Source: Lactuca virosa
Lineage: Eukaryota; Streptophyta; Magnoliopsida; Asterales; Asteraceae
Direction of reading: 5' to 3'
Length of the DNA stretch: 64,000 bases
NCBI GenBank assembly: GCA_928212115.1
Contig: CAKMRJ010005523.1
Coordinates: forward strand, 148,012,033-148,076,032
Below the pieces are notes generated by a model. The model saw only the letters and a list, made by a program, of their open reading frames with translations, was not told the origin of the DNA and did not search any database. Shown in pieces: positions 32,617 to 44,133 of this stretch (within the stretch, counting starts at the first letter, position 1; every line of letters starts with the position of its first letter). The position numbers and the translations under genes are program-made.

Positions 32617-33795
32617 GCGACTCACCATGTCACTCTCCGTTTCCCAGGTGAGATTTGGCCGATTTATATGTTTCCAACGCACAAGCACTAAATCGACTAT
32701 CTTACGTTACAACTTCTTAGTCTTACGGTCAACGATTGCCTCAGGTTCTCCAATTAACCTCTTACTCTCGTCCAACCTTAATTTAGAAATGGGAATTATG
32801 TCGGGCACACCTCCCGTGAACTTCCTCAAATAACACACATGAAATGTGTTATGAATACCCTCCAGTTCTTCCGGTAATTCTAGCTTGTAAGCTTGATTCC
32901 CGATCTCCTCCGAGAACTTTAAATGGTCCAATAAACCTTGGACTCAACTTTCCCCTTCTACCAAACCTTATAAGTCCCTTCCACGACGAGACTTTAAGTA
33001 AAAACCGAATCTCCAACTTCGAATGATATCGGTTTTCTTTTGTTGTCAGCATAGCTCTTTTGAGCAGCTAACATCCTTTCCCTAATCACTTTCAACTTTC
33101 CAGCAGTCTGATGGACTATTTCAAGTCCCGTAAGCTGCTTTTTCCCAGCTTCCAGTCACCATGACGGCATTCAACACTTTTCCCCATACAAAGCATGATA
33201 AGGTGCCATCTTGATGCTTGAGTGGAAACTATTACCCTAGAAAAACTCTACTAAAGGCAAATGTTCATCCCAGTTACCTTGGAATTCCAGGGTACAGGTT
33301 CTCAGCATATCCGTGAACGTTTGAATCGTTTATTCGCTCTGACCATCGGTTTGCGGATGGTAAGCTGTATTCAAACACAACTTGGTACCCAATTCCTCTT
33401 ACAAACTCCTCCAACACCTTGAGGTAAAACGGCTGTTACGATCGGATACAATCGTTAACGAACACCGTGAAGCCTCACAATTTCTTTCACATAAGAATTC
33501 GCAAGTTTATCCATAGACCATTTCTCGTTGGCTGCTATGAAACGTGCACTCTTAGTGAAGCGATCCACGACCACCTAAATCATGTCGTGACCATTCCTTG
33601 TTCTGGGCAGTTTAGTCACAAAATCCATAGTGATATCTTCCCATTTACCCATGGGTACAGGTAAAGGTTCTAAACTCGCATACAGTTTAAAGGTTCTTAA
33701 ACTCGCAGTTACGGTTTCTGATGTTGTGCCTTAACCCTAGCATAAGTTACACACTCGGCCACATACTTAGCAACATCGAGCTTCATCGTCGGCCA
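32617..33795 (-). pseudogene. G integrase C-terminus and chromodomain-like tail (unit 1)
   Basis: On the minus strand, fragments read RFGRRGKLSPRFIGPFKVL, then LELPEELEGIHNTFHVCYLRKF, the conserved end of gypsy integrases. Near 32620-32700 is VRWKHINRPNLTWETESDMV, like the last strand and helix of a chromodomain. A chromodomain would direct insertion to marked chromatin. A small indel near 32905 shifts the frame (LTR-proximal copy at 38271-38615 is continuous there). The region 33100-33790 continues integrase in decayed form, with stops. Confidence 0.8.
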
Positions 33796-34560
33796 CTAGT
33801 AATAGGGTTTTAGATCCCTATACATTTTCGTACTGCCGGGATGAATCGAGTATATGGTTTTGTGAGCTTCTTCCTTCAGAAGATCTCTTACTCTTCCCGC
33901 CTTAGGTACCCAAATCCTATCTTTGAATACCTTCAGTCCTTGACCGTTTGTATCAAACACCAACGTTTTGCCCAAACGTTCCTCCTTTCGGTCATTTCTC
34001 TCTAAAGCTTCCTCTTGAGCTTTCTTTATACTTTCCACAACTGTCGAGACAACTTCAATTCTCAACGCTCTTGGCCTTTTCTTTTCAAGATTTACCTTCC
34101 GACTGAGAGCATTAGCAACAACATTTGCTTTACCAGGGTGGTAAAGTATCTCACAGTCGTAGTCCTTGAGTAACTTTAGCCAGCGCCGTTGCCTCATGTT
34201 CAATTCCTTCTTCATATCTTTAAGTTGAACACTACCGCTGCCAACTCCAGACCATGAGTGGGGTAGTTCCTTTCATGCTCCTTCAATTGCCTCGATGCAT
34301 TCGCTATCACTTTATCCCTTTGGGTCAGAACACAACCTAACCCAACTCCAGAGGCATCATTATAAACTGTGAAGTCATCAACTCCTTCAGGTAACGAAAG
34401 AATCGGTGCTTCACACAACGTCTTCTTTAACTTCTCAAAGCTTCCTATGCTTCTCATTCCGAGTATAGACAGCTCCTTTGTGGGTCAAAGCTGCCAATGG
34501 AGTCGCGATCGAAGAAAAGCCTTGGATAAATCAGCGATAATATCCATCTAATCCTAAAAA
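33796..34560 (-). pseudogene. G RNase H and integrase zinc region (unit 1)
   Basis: The frame 34457-34212 has EKLKKTLCEAPILSLPEG and VYNDASGVGLGCVLTQRD, the RNase H start. After a frameshift, 34215-33796 has RRWLKLLKDYDCEILYHPG and NVVANALSRK, where the catalytic Asp of ADALSR is changed to Asn, then the integrase zinc region beginning AHKTIYSIHPGSTKMYRDL. TAG follows at the position of a conserved Trp. Just upstream near 34500 is the last piece of RT (IATPLAALTHKG). The intact-frame equivalent in unit 2 is 52432-53094. Confidence 0.85.
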
Positions 34561-35515
34561 GCTTCAGATCTCCATAGGACTTTCGATCGTAACCTTCGAG
34601 TTACAAAATAAATTCTTATTGAGGACTCCTTCTTCTTCTTAGAATAAGTATTTTCCTTCGTTTATTGTAACAGACCGATGGGTCATGTTCTAATGATCTC
34701 TCATTGTATACTGCACTACTTAGACTCAGATCTCCTAGGGACAAATTTGGAAAAACTATACCTTCCTTCATGTTCTAATGTGATACAATCACATTTCAAC
34801 ATGTATCATTTCTAACTACCAACTTCTTTAACAATGAGTGTGATACTTCTATTGATCGCTTTGATCATTTTTCACTTCAATCTTCTGGCTTAAGTCAAAT
34901 ACTACATCGAACTTGGTTCTCTGAACCACATAATAAACTCATCTTAGTCGGACTCGATTCGATATGACCTCTAAGGTCGGAATAACAATCATCTTCTTAG
35001 TTATTACTGAAACGATGGTAACGACAGACTAGAATAAGACGGAATCAATTACTAGTTTCTTGGTAACCTTGTGACTTTCCCTGATCCATGTGTGAGTCTT
35101 GTGCTTCCAGTAGTATAGATCTCTACTACTATTCACACCTACTCATACTCGTCCTAAGTACGGTCTCGCAGTCCCCAAGTCCTAAAATCACAAAACAATT
35201 TAACACATACGAATGTGTCCAATTAATCATAAAATTTTCTTAGACTCTACTAGGACTTCTTCCATACGTATCTTCAATCATCAATTCTGCTTCAACTTGG
35301 TTGGTGATGGAAATTCCAGACGATTGGGACAACTTCAAAAATTACACCAACCATTCCATTCATCAGATGACAAAAACAGGGTTTATATTATTTCCTTGAA
35401 ACGATTACACAAAGGTTCAAGTTTACCCTATACTATGCCTCTAATAGGCTAAACCACTTGTTACTATTCACATTACTACTTTGTAACTTGATCTTTGGGT
35501 ATCAAGTCTTTACTT
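34561..35515 (-). other. G region replacing the RT core, no recognisable frame
   Basis: A gypsy element should have protease and RT here. I find neither in any frame: no YVDD-type active site and no DSG. The same 950 bp is present in the second unit (53190-54154) and partly in the second internal copy (38668-39029), so the loss precedes the duplications. The element was non-autonomous before it multiplied here. Confidence 0.65.
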
Positions 35516-36103
35516 CTACTTCCTAGCGTTATTAATCGCTTCGTGAAGGATATCCTGAAATTCCTTTGGCGTTGATGGTGCACTTGGCCTTGTTACTTCA
35601 TTGTTCTTCGGACAGTTCTTAGAAATATGGCCTTCTTCTTTACATACATAACACACCTCCTTGGGAATCGTACACTTATTGGCGTAATGCCCTATTTCTC
35701 CACACCTAAAGCACTTCACCTTCCTGTCACAATCCCCAGAGTGTTTATTTTTGCACTTCCCGCACCAATTTCCTTTACCTCCTCTTTTGCCAGACTTTGA
35801 GGATATGTTGCTCTTGTTGGGCCTTGAAGACCCCTCAAATTTCCTCTTCTTGCCAACTTCAATCTTGTTGGCGGTCCTGTCATTGATCATATCTTCAACA
35901 GACTTGGCAACCCTAATAGTTGCCTCAAGAACAGATGCCTGACGTACTGGCATAGTAAGTTCATCCTACTTTGTTGAAGTAAATGTTTTTGTTTCTTCCA
36001 TCTGTTCATCCAACATCGTACGCACCATTGCCTGCACCCCAGCCATCGTGATTGGCTCAGGCTGTGGATTATCGCTTCCGAACCCACTTTGAGTACTCGT
36101 CAT
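35516..36103 (-). pseudogene. G short Gag with three zinc knuckles (unit 1), frameshifted
   Basis: Reading from the ATG at 36103 (MTSTQSGFGSDNPQPEP), the frame contains a helical segment QAMVRTMLDEQMEETKHLL. After a one-base loss near 35968 and a gain near 35987 it continues at 35953-35516. Three knuckles follow: CGKCKNKHSGDC, CFRCGEIGHYANKC and CYVCKEEGHISKNC. It ends FQDILHEAINNARK. The intact version in the second internal copy is only 195 residues, so the capsid domain is missing compared with about 400 or more in full gypsy Gags. Confidence 0.85.
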
Positions 36104-36472
36104 TTCGATCTATACACCAATAGGTGAATTTAGATCTTCATTTTCGTTAGACGTTAAGTCTTCGTTATTACTCCGAAACGTTTATATGTTAGTTCTAATA
36201 TCGTAGTCATACGTGTAGAATCCTACACACATAAGGTTTCCAGATCCGGTCGGCAACATACCATAGATCCGAACAAATAATGGCATATATGGCAAACATA
36301 TAGCATTTAGCACATAAAAGCATTTTAGGCATCTTTCCTAAAATAAACTAGTGCTCGTGTCAATTTAGGTTACTACCTAAAATATAATAGACACACTCAA
36401 CTCACAATCATCGCTTAGCATTCTAAGTTTAAGTCTAGAATCCTACAAATTTCCTAGTTCGCTTAAACTAAT

Positions 36473-36484
36473 GCTCTGATACCA
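36473..36484 (-). other. G primer-binding site (unit 1, first internal)
   Basis: GCTCTGATACCA is the inverted TGGTATCAGAGC, two bases from LTR-b. Matching sites lie at 39989-40000 (second internal copy) and 55112-55123 (unit 2). Confidence 0.9.
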
Positions 36485-36486
36485 AC

Positions 36487-38182
36487 TGTGACATCCCCTA
36501 ATTTCTCGGCCAGAAAAGACCGATTTAATTTATGCTTTTTAAAATAAAGTCAGAGAATCTTTTTAAAAGATATTGCGGAATTGGTCCCCAAAAACAAAAC
36601 GTGATAAAAGTTTGTCAAAACCTTTCTTTAAGAACTATATAATTTCCTTTTATATCAAAACCTCAGGATGTCATGTTCCGATACAGATCAAAAGCATAAA
36701 CAAGACATTATAGTCTTACAACAGTTATTCATAACTACTGGCCTATAATCCATAAATCACTCATCATCATCATCTGACTATGCTCGGGGTCCACTACCTG
36801 TAATCATAAAAAGTTGAGTGGGTGAGGCTTGGAAGCCTGGTGAGCATATAGGGTTTTCAACCCACAATAAATAAATTTATTGTACTTAAACATCAAACAA
36901 TCAACCAAATTACCCCAACCCCATTATCTTATTTATTTCTTAAGGGTTTAACCTAAGAATCAACTATCACTCCTTCCTAAGGATTCATCCTAAGGAATAG
37001 GCACAAGGTCACACCATCACCAGGGTTTTATAAACAGGCACTAAGTCCATAGCTGCCAAGGTTTATTCAACATGTGCTAAATCCATAGCTCTCATTTATC
37101 GACAATATTATTTACAGGTATTCCCCCCCCCCCTGCAATACATGTCAATGGGTTTTTAGAGTACATCAAATGAACATATAGTTCATTACACCTACAGGTT
37201 GCGGGCCTGCTAGTGTTCCACAGACTGTCTAGAATAGTCAGGGTTGTCATCCATACTCTGCTGAATGACGGGGGCCAACATTTGGGTAAGTGATTCTCTT
37301 AAATTTCACCACTCACCCTCAACTCATGATCAATATTACTGATCATCTCCTTTATCCAACTCACCTTTCATCACACACCCATTATTTCATCTACCCATGT
37401 TTTACCAACATTTTTGTAGATAAAAATACATATACAATTTAAATTATTTAAAAACATGTATATATCACACCTTCAACATCCAACTCAAATAAACAAACAA
37501 TAACTATTCACACAGCACGTATTTTATGTAAAATACTTCATATCTATGTGTAAGGTGAAAGTAACTACACACTCACCTGATTTAATGAAAATCGGGCAGC
37601 AATTCGTTTCCTAAAACGATCCTTTCTAATAAAACCGGGAGTTTTATTGAGAAACCGGGCTCTGCGAAGGGTCGGGCTTCGACACCGAAAAGATAAATTT
37701 TTCGGGCTTCTCGGGCACTTCGTGGCGTATTCCGGGTGTTAGAATCGATACCGGGGCTTTGGGGAATGTTAAGGTGAAGAAAACATGGAAAAAGGGGTTA
37801 AAAGTGGCAAAATCCCAAAAGTACCCGGGAGGGTTCGCATACCCCTTGTATTTATAGGGTCTGAAGCTGCTGATCGGACGGATGAGAAGAAGCCACGCAT
37901 CGCAGATCCGAGGTTCGCAGGGGAAGGATCGCACGTGGGTTCGCACATGGCTGCGCATGCGAGGGCCTCGCTAGAGGCTTCTGATTGTACCACTTCGGAC
38001 AGCTGGTGCGACACGGGTCGGGGCGAGGTAAGGCGGCTTCGGATGGAGGAGCCACTGTACACGCGTCGGATGTGCGAGGGCCGAGGCTTCGGTCGAATCC
38101 GGAAGTGACACGCGACTGCCAGCTGCTTGGATGACTCGACCATTTCGGACACGTGGCACATTTTGGGCGAGGGTGACGTGGC
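36487..38182 (-). repeat. G LTR-b, truncated
   Basis: It starts TGTGACATCC after the primer site and follows LTR-c closely until GGGTGACGTGGC, then jumps directly into internal sequence CGACTCACCATG (equivalent to 32617). About 0.8 kb of LTR and the purine tract are lost. The joint shares only GC. Confidence 0.9.
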
Positions 38183-40002
38183 GACTCACCATGTCACTCT
38201 CCGTTTCCCAGGTGAGATTTGGCCGATTTATATGTTTCCAACGCACAAGCACTAAATCGACTATCTTACGTTACAACTTCTTAGTCTTACGGTCAACGAT
38301 TGCCTCAGGTTCTCCAATTAACCTCTTACTCTCGTCCAACCTTAATTTAGAAATGGGAATTATGTCGGGCACACCTCCCGTGAACTTCCTCAAATAACAC
38401 ACATGAAATGTGTTATGAATACCCTCCAGTTCTTCCGGTAATTCTAGCTTGTAAGCTTGATTCCCGATCCTCCGAAGAACTTTAAATGGTCCAATAAACC
38501 TTGGACTCAACTTTCCCCTTCTACCAAACCTTATAAGTCCCTTCCACGACGAGACTTTAAGTAAAAACCGAATCTCCAACTTCGAATGATATCGGTTTTC
38601 TTTTGTTGTCAGCATAGCTCTTTTGAGCAGCTAACATCCTTTCCCTAATCACTTTCAACTTTCCAGCATAAGTACGGTCTCGCAGTCCCCAAGTCCTAAA
38701 ATCACAAAACAATTTAACACATACGAATGTGTCCAATTAATCATAAAATTTTCTTAGACTCTACTAGGACTTCTTCCATACGTATCTTCAATCATCAATT
38801 CTGCTTCAACTTGGTTGGTGATGGAAATTCCAGACGATTGGGACAACTTCAAAAATTACACCAACCATTCCATTCATCAGATGACAAAAACAGGGTTTAT
38901 ATTATTTCCTTGAAACGATTACACAAAGGTTCAAGTTTACCCTATACTATGCCTCTAATAGGCTAAACCACTTGTTACTATTCACATTACTACTTTGTAA
39001 CTTGATCTTTGGGTATCAAGTCTTTACTTCTACTTCCTAGCGTTATTAATCGCTTCGTCAAGGATATCCTGAAATTCCTTTGGCGTTGATGGTGCACTTG
39101 GCCTTGTTACTTCATTGTTCTTCGGACAGTTCTTAGAAATATGGCCTTCTTCTTTACATACATAACACACCTCCTTGGGAATCGTACACTTATTGGCGTA
39201 ATGCCCTATTTCTCCACACCTAAAGCACTTCACCCTCCTGTCACAATCCCCAGAGTGTTTATTTTTGCACTTCCCGCACCAATTTCCTTTACCTCCTCTT
39301 TTGCCAGACTTTGAGGATATGTTGCTCTTGTTGGGCCTTGAAGACCCCTCAAATTTCCTCTTCTTGCCAACTTCAATCTTGTTGGCGGTCCTGTCATTGA
39401 TCATATCTTCAACAGACTTGGCAACCCTAATAGTTGCCTCAAGAACAGATGCCTGACGTACTGGCATAGTAAGTTCATCCTTACTTTGTTGAAGTAAATG
39501 TTTTGTTTCTTCCATCTGTTCATCCAACATCGTACGCACCATTGCCTGCACCCCAGCCATCGTGATTGGCTCAGGCTGTGGATTATCGCTTCCGAACCCA
39601 CTTTGAGTACTCGTCATTTCGATCTATACACCAATAGGTGAATTTAGATCTTCATTTTCGTTAGACGTTAAGTCTTCGTTATTACTCCGAAACGTTTATA
39701 TGTTAGTTCTAATATCGTAGTCATACGTGTAGAATCCTACACACATAAGGTTTCCAGATCCGGTCGGCAACATACCATAGATCCGAACAAATAATGGCAT
39801 ATATGGCAAACATATAGCATTTAGCACATAAAAGCATTTTAGGCATCTTTCCTAAAATAAACTAGTGCTCGTGTCAATTTAGGTGTACTACCTAAAATAT
39901 AATAGACACACTCAACTCACAATCATCGCTTAGCATTCTAAGTTTAAGTCTAGAAATCCTACAAATTTCCTAGTTCGCTTAAACTAATGCTCTGATACCA
40001 AC
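38183..40002 (-). pseudogene. G second internal copy with a large deletion; intact short Gag
   Basis: Segment 38183-38667 is the integrase/chromodomain tail (frame 38615-38271 continuous, including LELPEELEGIHNTFHVCYLR). At 38668 the sequence jumps by deletion of the equivalent of 33106-35154 (about 2.05 kb) to the region before gag. Frame 39617-39030 is the open 195-residue Gag: MTSTQSGFGSDNPQPEP, a helical region, then three zinc knuckles. Gag here is the only uninterrupted gene-like frame of G in the window. The primer site lies at 39989-40000. Confidence 0.87.
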
Positions 40003-42529
40003 TGTGACATCCCCTAATTTCTCGGCCAGAAAAGACCGATTTAATTTATGCTTTTTAAAATAAAGTCAGAGAATCTTTTTAAAAGATATTGCGGAATTGG
40101 TCCCCAAAATCAAAACGTGATAAAAGTTTGTCAAAACCTTTCTTTAAGAACTATATAATTTCCTTTTATATCAAAACCTCAGGATGTCATGTTCCGATAC
40201 AGATCAAAAGCATAAACAAGACATTATAAGTCTTACAACAGTTATTCATAACTACTGGCCTATAATCCATAAATCACTCATCATCATCATCTGACTATGC
40301 TCGGGGTCCACTACCTGTAATCATAAAAAGCTGAGTGGGTGAGGCTTGGAAGCCTGGTGAGCATATAGGGTTTTCAACCCACAATAAATAAATTTATTGT
40401 ACTTAAACATCAAACAATCAACCAAATTACCCCAACCCCATTATCTTATTTATTTCTTAAGGGTTTAACCTAAGAATCAACTATCACTCCTTCCTAAGGA
40501 TTCATCCTAAGGAATAGGCACAAGGTCACACCATCACCAGGGTTTATAAAACAGGCACTAAGTCCATAGCTGCCAAGGTTTATTCAACATGTGCTAAATC
40601 CATAGCTCTCATTTATCGACAATATTATTTACAGGTATTCCCCCCCCCCCTGCAATACATGTCAATGGGTTTTAGAGTACATCAAATGAACATATAGTTC
40701 ATTACACCTACAGGTTGCGGGCCTGCTAGTGTTCCACAGACTGTCTAGAATAGTCAGGGTTGTCATCCATACTCTGCTGAATGACGGGGGCCAACATTTT
40801 GGGTAAGTGATTCTCTTAAATTTCACCACTCACCCTCAACTCATGATCAATATTACTGATCATCTCCTTTATCCAACTCACCTTTCATCACACACCCATT
40901 ATTTCATCTACCCATGTTTTACCCAACATTTTTGTAGATAAAAATACATATACAATTTAAATTATTTAAAAACATGTATATATCACACCTTCAACATCCA
41001 ACTCAAATAAACAAACAATAACTAACTATTCACACAGCACGTATTTTATGTAAAATACTTCATATCTATGTGTAAGGTGAAAGTAACTACACACTCACCT
41101 GATTTAATGAAAATCGGGCAGCAATTCGTTTCCTAAAACGATCCTTTCTTATAAAACCGGGAGTTTTATTGAGAAACCGGGCTCTGCGAAGGGTCGGGCT
41201 TCGACACCGAAAAGATAAATTTTTCGGGCTTCTCGGGCACTTCGTGGCGTATTCCGGGTGTTAGAATCGATACCGGGGCTTTGGGGAATGTTAAGGTGAA
41301 GAAAACATGGAAAAAGGGGTTAAAAGTGGCAAAATCCCAAAAGTACCCGGGAGGGTTCGCATACCCCTTGTATTTATAGGGTCTGAAGCTGCTGATCGGA
41401 CGGATGAGAAGAAGCCACGCATCGCAGATCCGAGGTTCGCAGGGGAAGGATCGCACGTGGGTTCGCACATGGCTGCGCATGCGAGGGCCTCGCTAGAGGC
41501 TTCTGATTGGACCACTTCGGACAGCTGGTGCGACACGGGTCGGGGCGAGGTAAGGCGACTTCGGATGGAGGAGCCACTATACACGCGTCGGATGTGCGAG
41601 GGCCGAGGCTTCGGTCGAATCCGGAAGTGACACGCGACTGCCAGCTGCTTGGATGACTCGACCATTTCGGACACGTGGCACATTTTGGGCGAGGGTGACG
41701 TGGCAAAAACGTGACTATGCGAAATTTCTCGGTTTTCGCGCCCAAAACTTCTAAAATCCATAACTTTCGCATACGAGCTCCGTTTTTGACGTTCTTTATA
41801 TGCACGCGTAGGTAAAATTACGCTCTACAACTTTCGTTTGGACTTCGTCGGCTAATTTTGACTTTAATTTTTATATTATTATTTTTAACAGACCGGGATA
41901 GGAAATCCGTTAAAAATTCATAACTTCTTCATCTGACGTCCGTTTTCGTCAGACTTTTTACCGTTGTGCTACTAATGATGAGACCTTCGATTCTCGTTTA
42001 GGTCGTGTCGGCTAAAAATCACTCGATCTAAAATTCGAGTTTTTAGCTGTCTACTGGTAAGCTGAAACTTCGAAAAATCATAACTTCCTCATACGAAGTC
42101 AGATTTGGGCGTTCTTCTTATCGAATTTCTCAGTTTAACGAATACTACGAGTTTCGTTTAGATTACTAAGGCTAAAAAGTAGTTTATCAAAAACTCACTT
42201 TTTACGACATTCGGCACCGTGCCGGTTTGTTGCGAAACTTCGACAGGTCATAACTTCTTCGTTATAACTCGGATTTCGGCATTCTTTATATATCCGTAAT
42301 CCTTGTCACGCCCACCACAAGTTTCTTAATAGATATCGGCTTTATCTAAAATTTAATTTTTGACGCTCATTTTTATTCTTAATTATTTAAACCCTAATAA
42401 TTAAGCATAAAACACATAAAACACATAATATTCACATAATTCCTTTTCATTTCTCCAAAATGAGTCACAAAGGTTAACCTAGACCATTATGTCAATATTA
42501 ATGCCTAGTCTAGAAACACGGGCGTTACA
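40003..42529 (-). repeat. G LTR-c (5' LTR, unit 1)
   Basis: About 2.5 kb, TGTGACATCC to GGGCGTTACA, followed by the GAGTT duplication. It corresponds to 55126-57651 in unit 2. It has an 11-C tract near 40640, a minus-strand TATA box near 41366, and TCGCA half sites at 41422-41470 upstream of it. Confidence 0.9.
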
Positions 42530-42821
42530 GAGTTCTTGCATGTTGACGACTTCAAACCATAATACCTGTCCTTTTGGACTCCTAGAGGCCCTAGGAGTCA
42601 TAAAAATCGGATCTTGATGGTAAAGCAACAACCATGCAACGGTTAGTGAGTTTTGGGGCTAGTTAGATGGACCAAAGTCTTGCTTTGACCCCAACCTTGC
42701 ATGCAAGCACATAAAGTCCGTGACTTTATGGTTGAGGATGTCTTAAAAGACCTGGATCTACAGTTTGGACGAAAGGACTTACCGGATTAAGTCAAAAATT
42801 AAGCCTTTAGGGAACTGGCCA

Positions 42822-42910
42822 GTACGCTGGGCGTACTCCCCATTACGCGCCGCGTACTGGGTCAAATCCCCGATCTCTGGTCAAAGCAGCGTATTACGTC
42901 GCGCGTAAGC
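42822..42910 (+). repeat. Z LTR leader palindromes (unit 1)
   Basis: GTACGCTGGGCGTAC (42822-42836) and TTACGCGCCGCGTAC (42843-42857) again start 21 bp apart. A third version, TTACGTCGCGCGTAA, lies at 42896-42910. With G removed they lie about 0.58 kb downstream of the Z TATA box, as in K. Unit 2 has the same at about 57943-58031. Confidence 0.82.
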
Positions 42911-43644
42911 CTACAGTTTGAGAATTAATGGACTTTTGGGCCTAAAGAAAATGGGCCTGGACTTTTGGGCCTCATGGCCCACTGTGAAGCATGATTTCGG
43001 ACTTAAGGACTTAGGACTCGAGTATTGGGTCTTCTTGGGCCAAGTTGGGCCCTTGAGGATTATTATGATGGACTTGGATATTTTGGGCCCATTTAGGGAA
43101 TAAGGCCCAATTCGGTAAATGGTCAGTTAGTGGGCCCTTGGGGAATCCTTAAAGGGCCACAGGAGAGTTAGGCTTAATAAGTAAGAATTGGGACTTCGGT
43201 ATGTCCAGTTGGGTCAAAGGGGTAAAATGGTCATTTTACCCTGAGATTAGTTATTAGCTTCTGATTAAGTGTCTTTATGGAAATTATAGACGGAGAGTCG
43301 CCGGAGCAGCAGCAGACAGAGGTTTCTCACCCAGTTTATCAGCAGTCACTTGTACGAGGTGAGTTACCTTCCAGTAGCGGTGGGTCTACGGCCAGAATGT
43401 CGGCCCAGCAGTAGGACTTGTATGTTAGATGATTGTCTTTGTGATATTCATCTAGGTTTGCTACTACCTGATATGTTTATGTGCTATTATGTTATGATGT
43501 TATGTGATAGTAGCAGTAGGGGAGATAGTCCCCAAGATTACCGGTCGATAGGGCCGAAGGGGTAGTAATACCCAGTTATGCTAGATAGATTATGATTATG
43601 TGATATATGTTATGTGGTAGTAGTAGAGGGGTGAAATAGTCCCC

Positions 43645-43800
43645 GATGCCCGGTCGAAAGGACCAAAGGGGAGGCCATCACCCAGATATGTTAGGCAATG
43701 TCCGGTCGAAAGGACCGAAGGGGAGGCCAGCACCCAGATATGCTAGGCAATGTCCGGTCGAAAGGACCGAAGGGGTAGGTCGGGCACCCAGATATGCCTA
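43645..43800 (+). repeat. Z LTR 52-bp tandem repeats (unit 1)
   Basis: Three copies start at 43651, 43703 and 43755 with CGGTCGAAAGGACC(G/A)AAGGGG and continue with GCACCCAGATATGCTAGGCA. The CGGTC and GACCG arms can form a short hairpin with a purine loop. A diverged fourth copy precedes them near 43540. Unit 2 copies are at about 58771-58921. Confidence 0.85.
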
Positions 43801-44133
43801 GCAGTATGTATGTTTTATGTTTGTATGGTATGTGGTATGATGGGGGAACTCACTAAGCTTCGTGCTTACAGTTTTCAGTTTTGTTTCAGGTACCTCTTCA
43901 GCGAAGGGGAAAGAGTCGGCGCGGTAGCTGCACATCACACGCACATCAGATTTCCGCATTATTGATTCATGGGATTGTACTCTGATTTTACTACAATTGG
44001 TGTTTTGATTTGGAACATGTTTTGAATGATTTATGGTTCGTTGTGATACTAGCAAGATTTTCAGTAAATGTTTTATAAATCAACTAATTAAAAATGAAAT
44101 TTTTGGACTCGAAATTTGGGACGTTACACAGCA

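Larger units (their letters stand above)
30177..42529 (-). mobile_element. G complex (unit 1): chromovirus-like gypsy, LTR-internal-LTR-internal-LTR
   Basis: The whole is flanked by GAGTT (30172-30176 and 42530-42534). In window order it has LTR-a (30177-32554), internal (32555-36486), a truncated LTR-b (36487-38182), a deleted second internal (38183-40002) and LTR-c (40003-42529). The minus strand reads PBS, gag, RNase H, integrase, chromodomain-like tail and purine tract, in gypsy order. The RT core is missing. Three LTRs inside one target duplication point to unequal recombination between LTRs, followed by deletions. Unit 2 has only two LTRs. Confidence 0.9.
29672..44128 (+). mobile_element. 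Z (unit 1): gypsy-type solo LTR in the S integrase, split by G
   Basis: Z starts TGTAGCGCACG and ends GGGACGTTACA, and is flanked by CAGCA on both sides (29667-29671 and 44129-44133). Removing Z and one CAGCA restores an open integrase frame across the site, which proves the boundary. Z proper is 29672-30176 plus 42535-44128, about 2.1 kb, with a TATA box near 29878, leader repeats and no internal region, so it is a solo LTR. Its 3' part resembles the K LTR. Element G lies inside, flanked by GAGTT. Confidence 0.9.

Noticed and set aside
43350..43565. Possible host gene fragment near a TATA-containing region
   Set aside because: The sequence is LTR leader of Z and occurs identically in unit 2; no exon-like homology is seen.
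42918..43965. Small frames in the Z LTR (also near 58040-58687)
   Set aside because: They lie in a solo LTR leader with repeats; no conserved domain or codon character.
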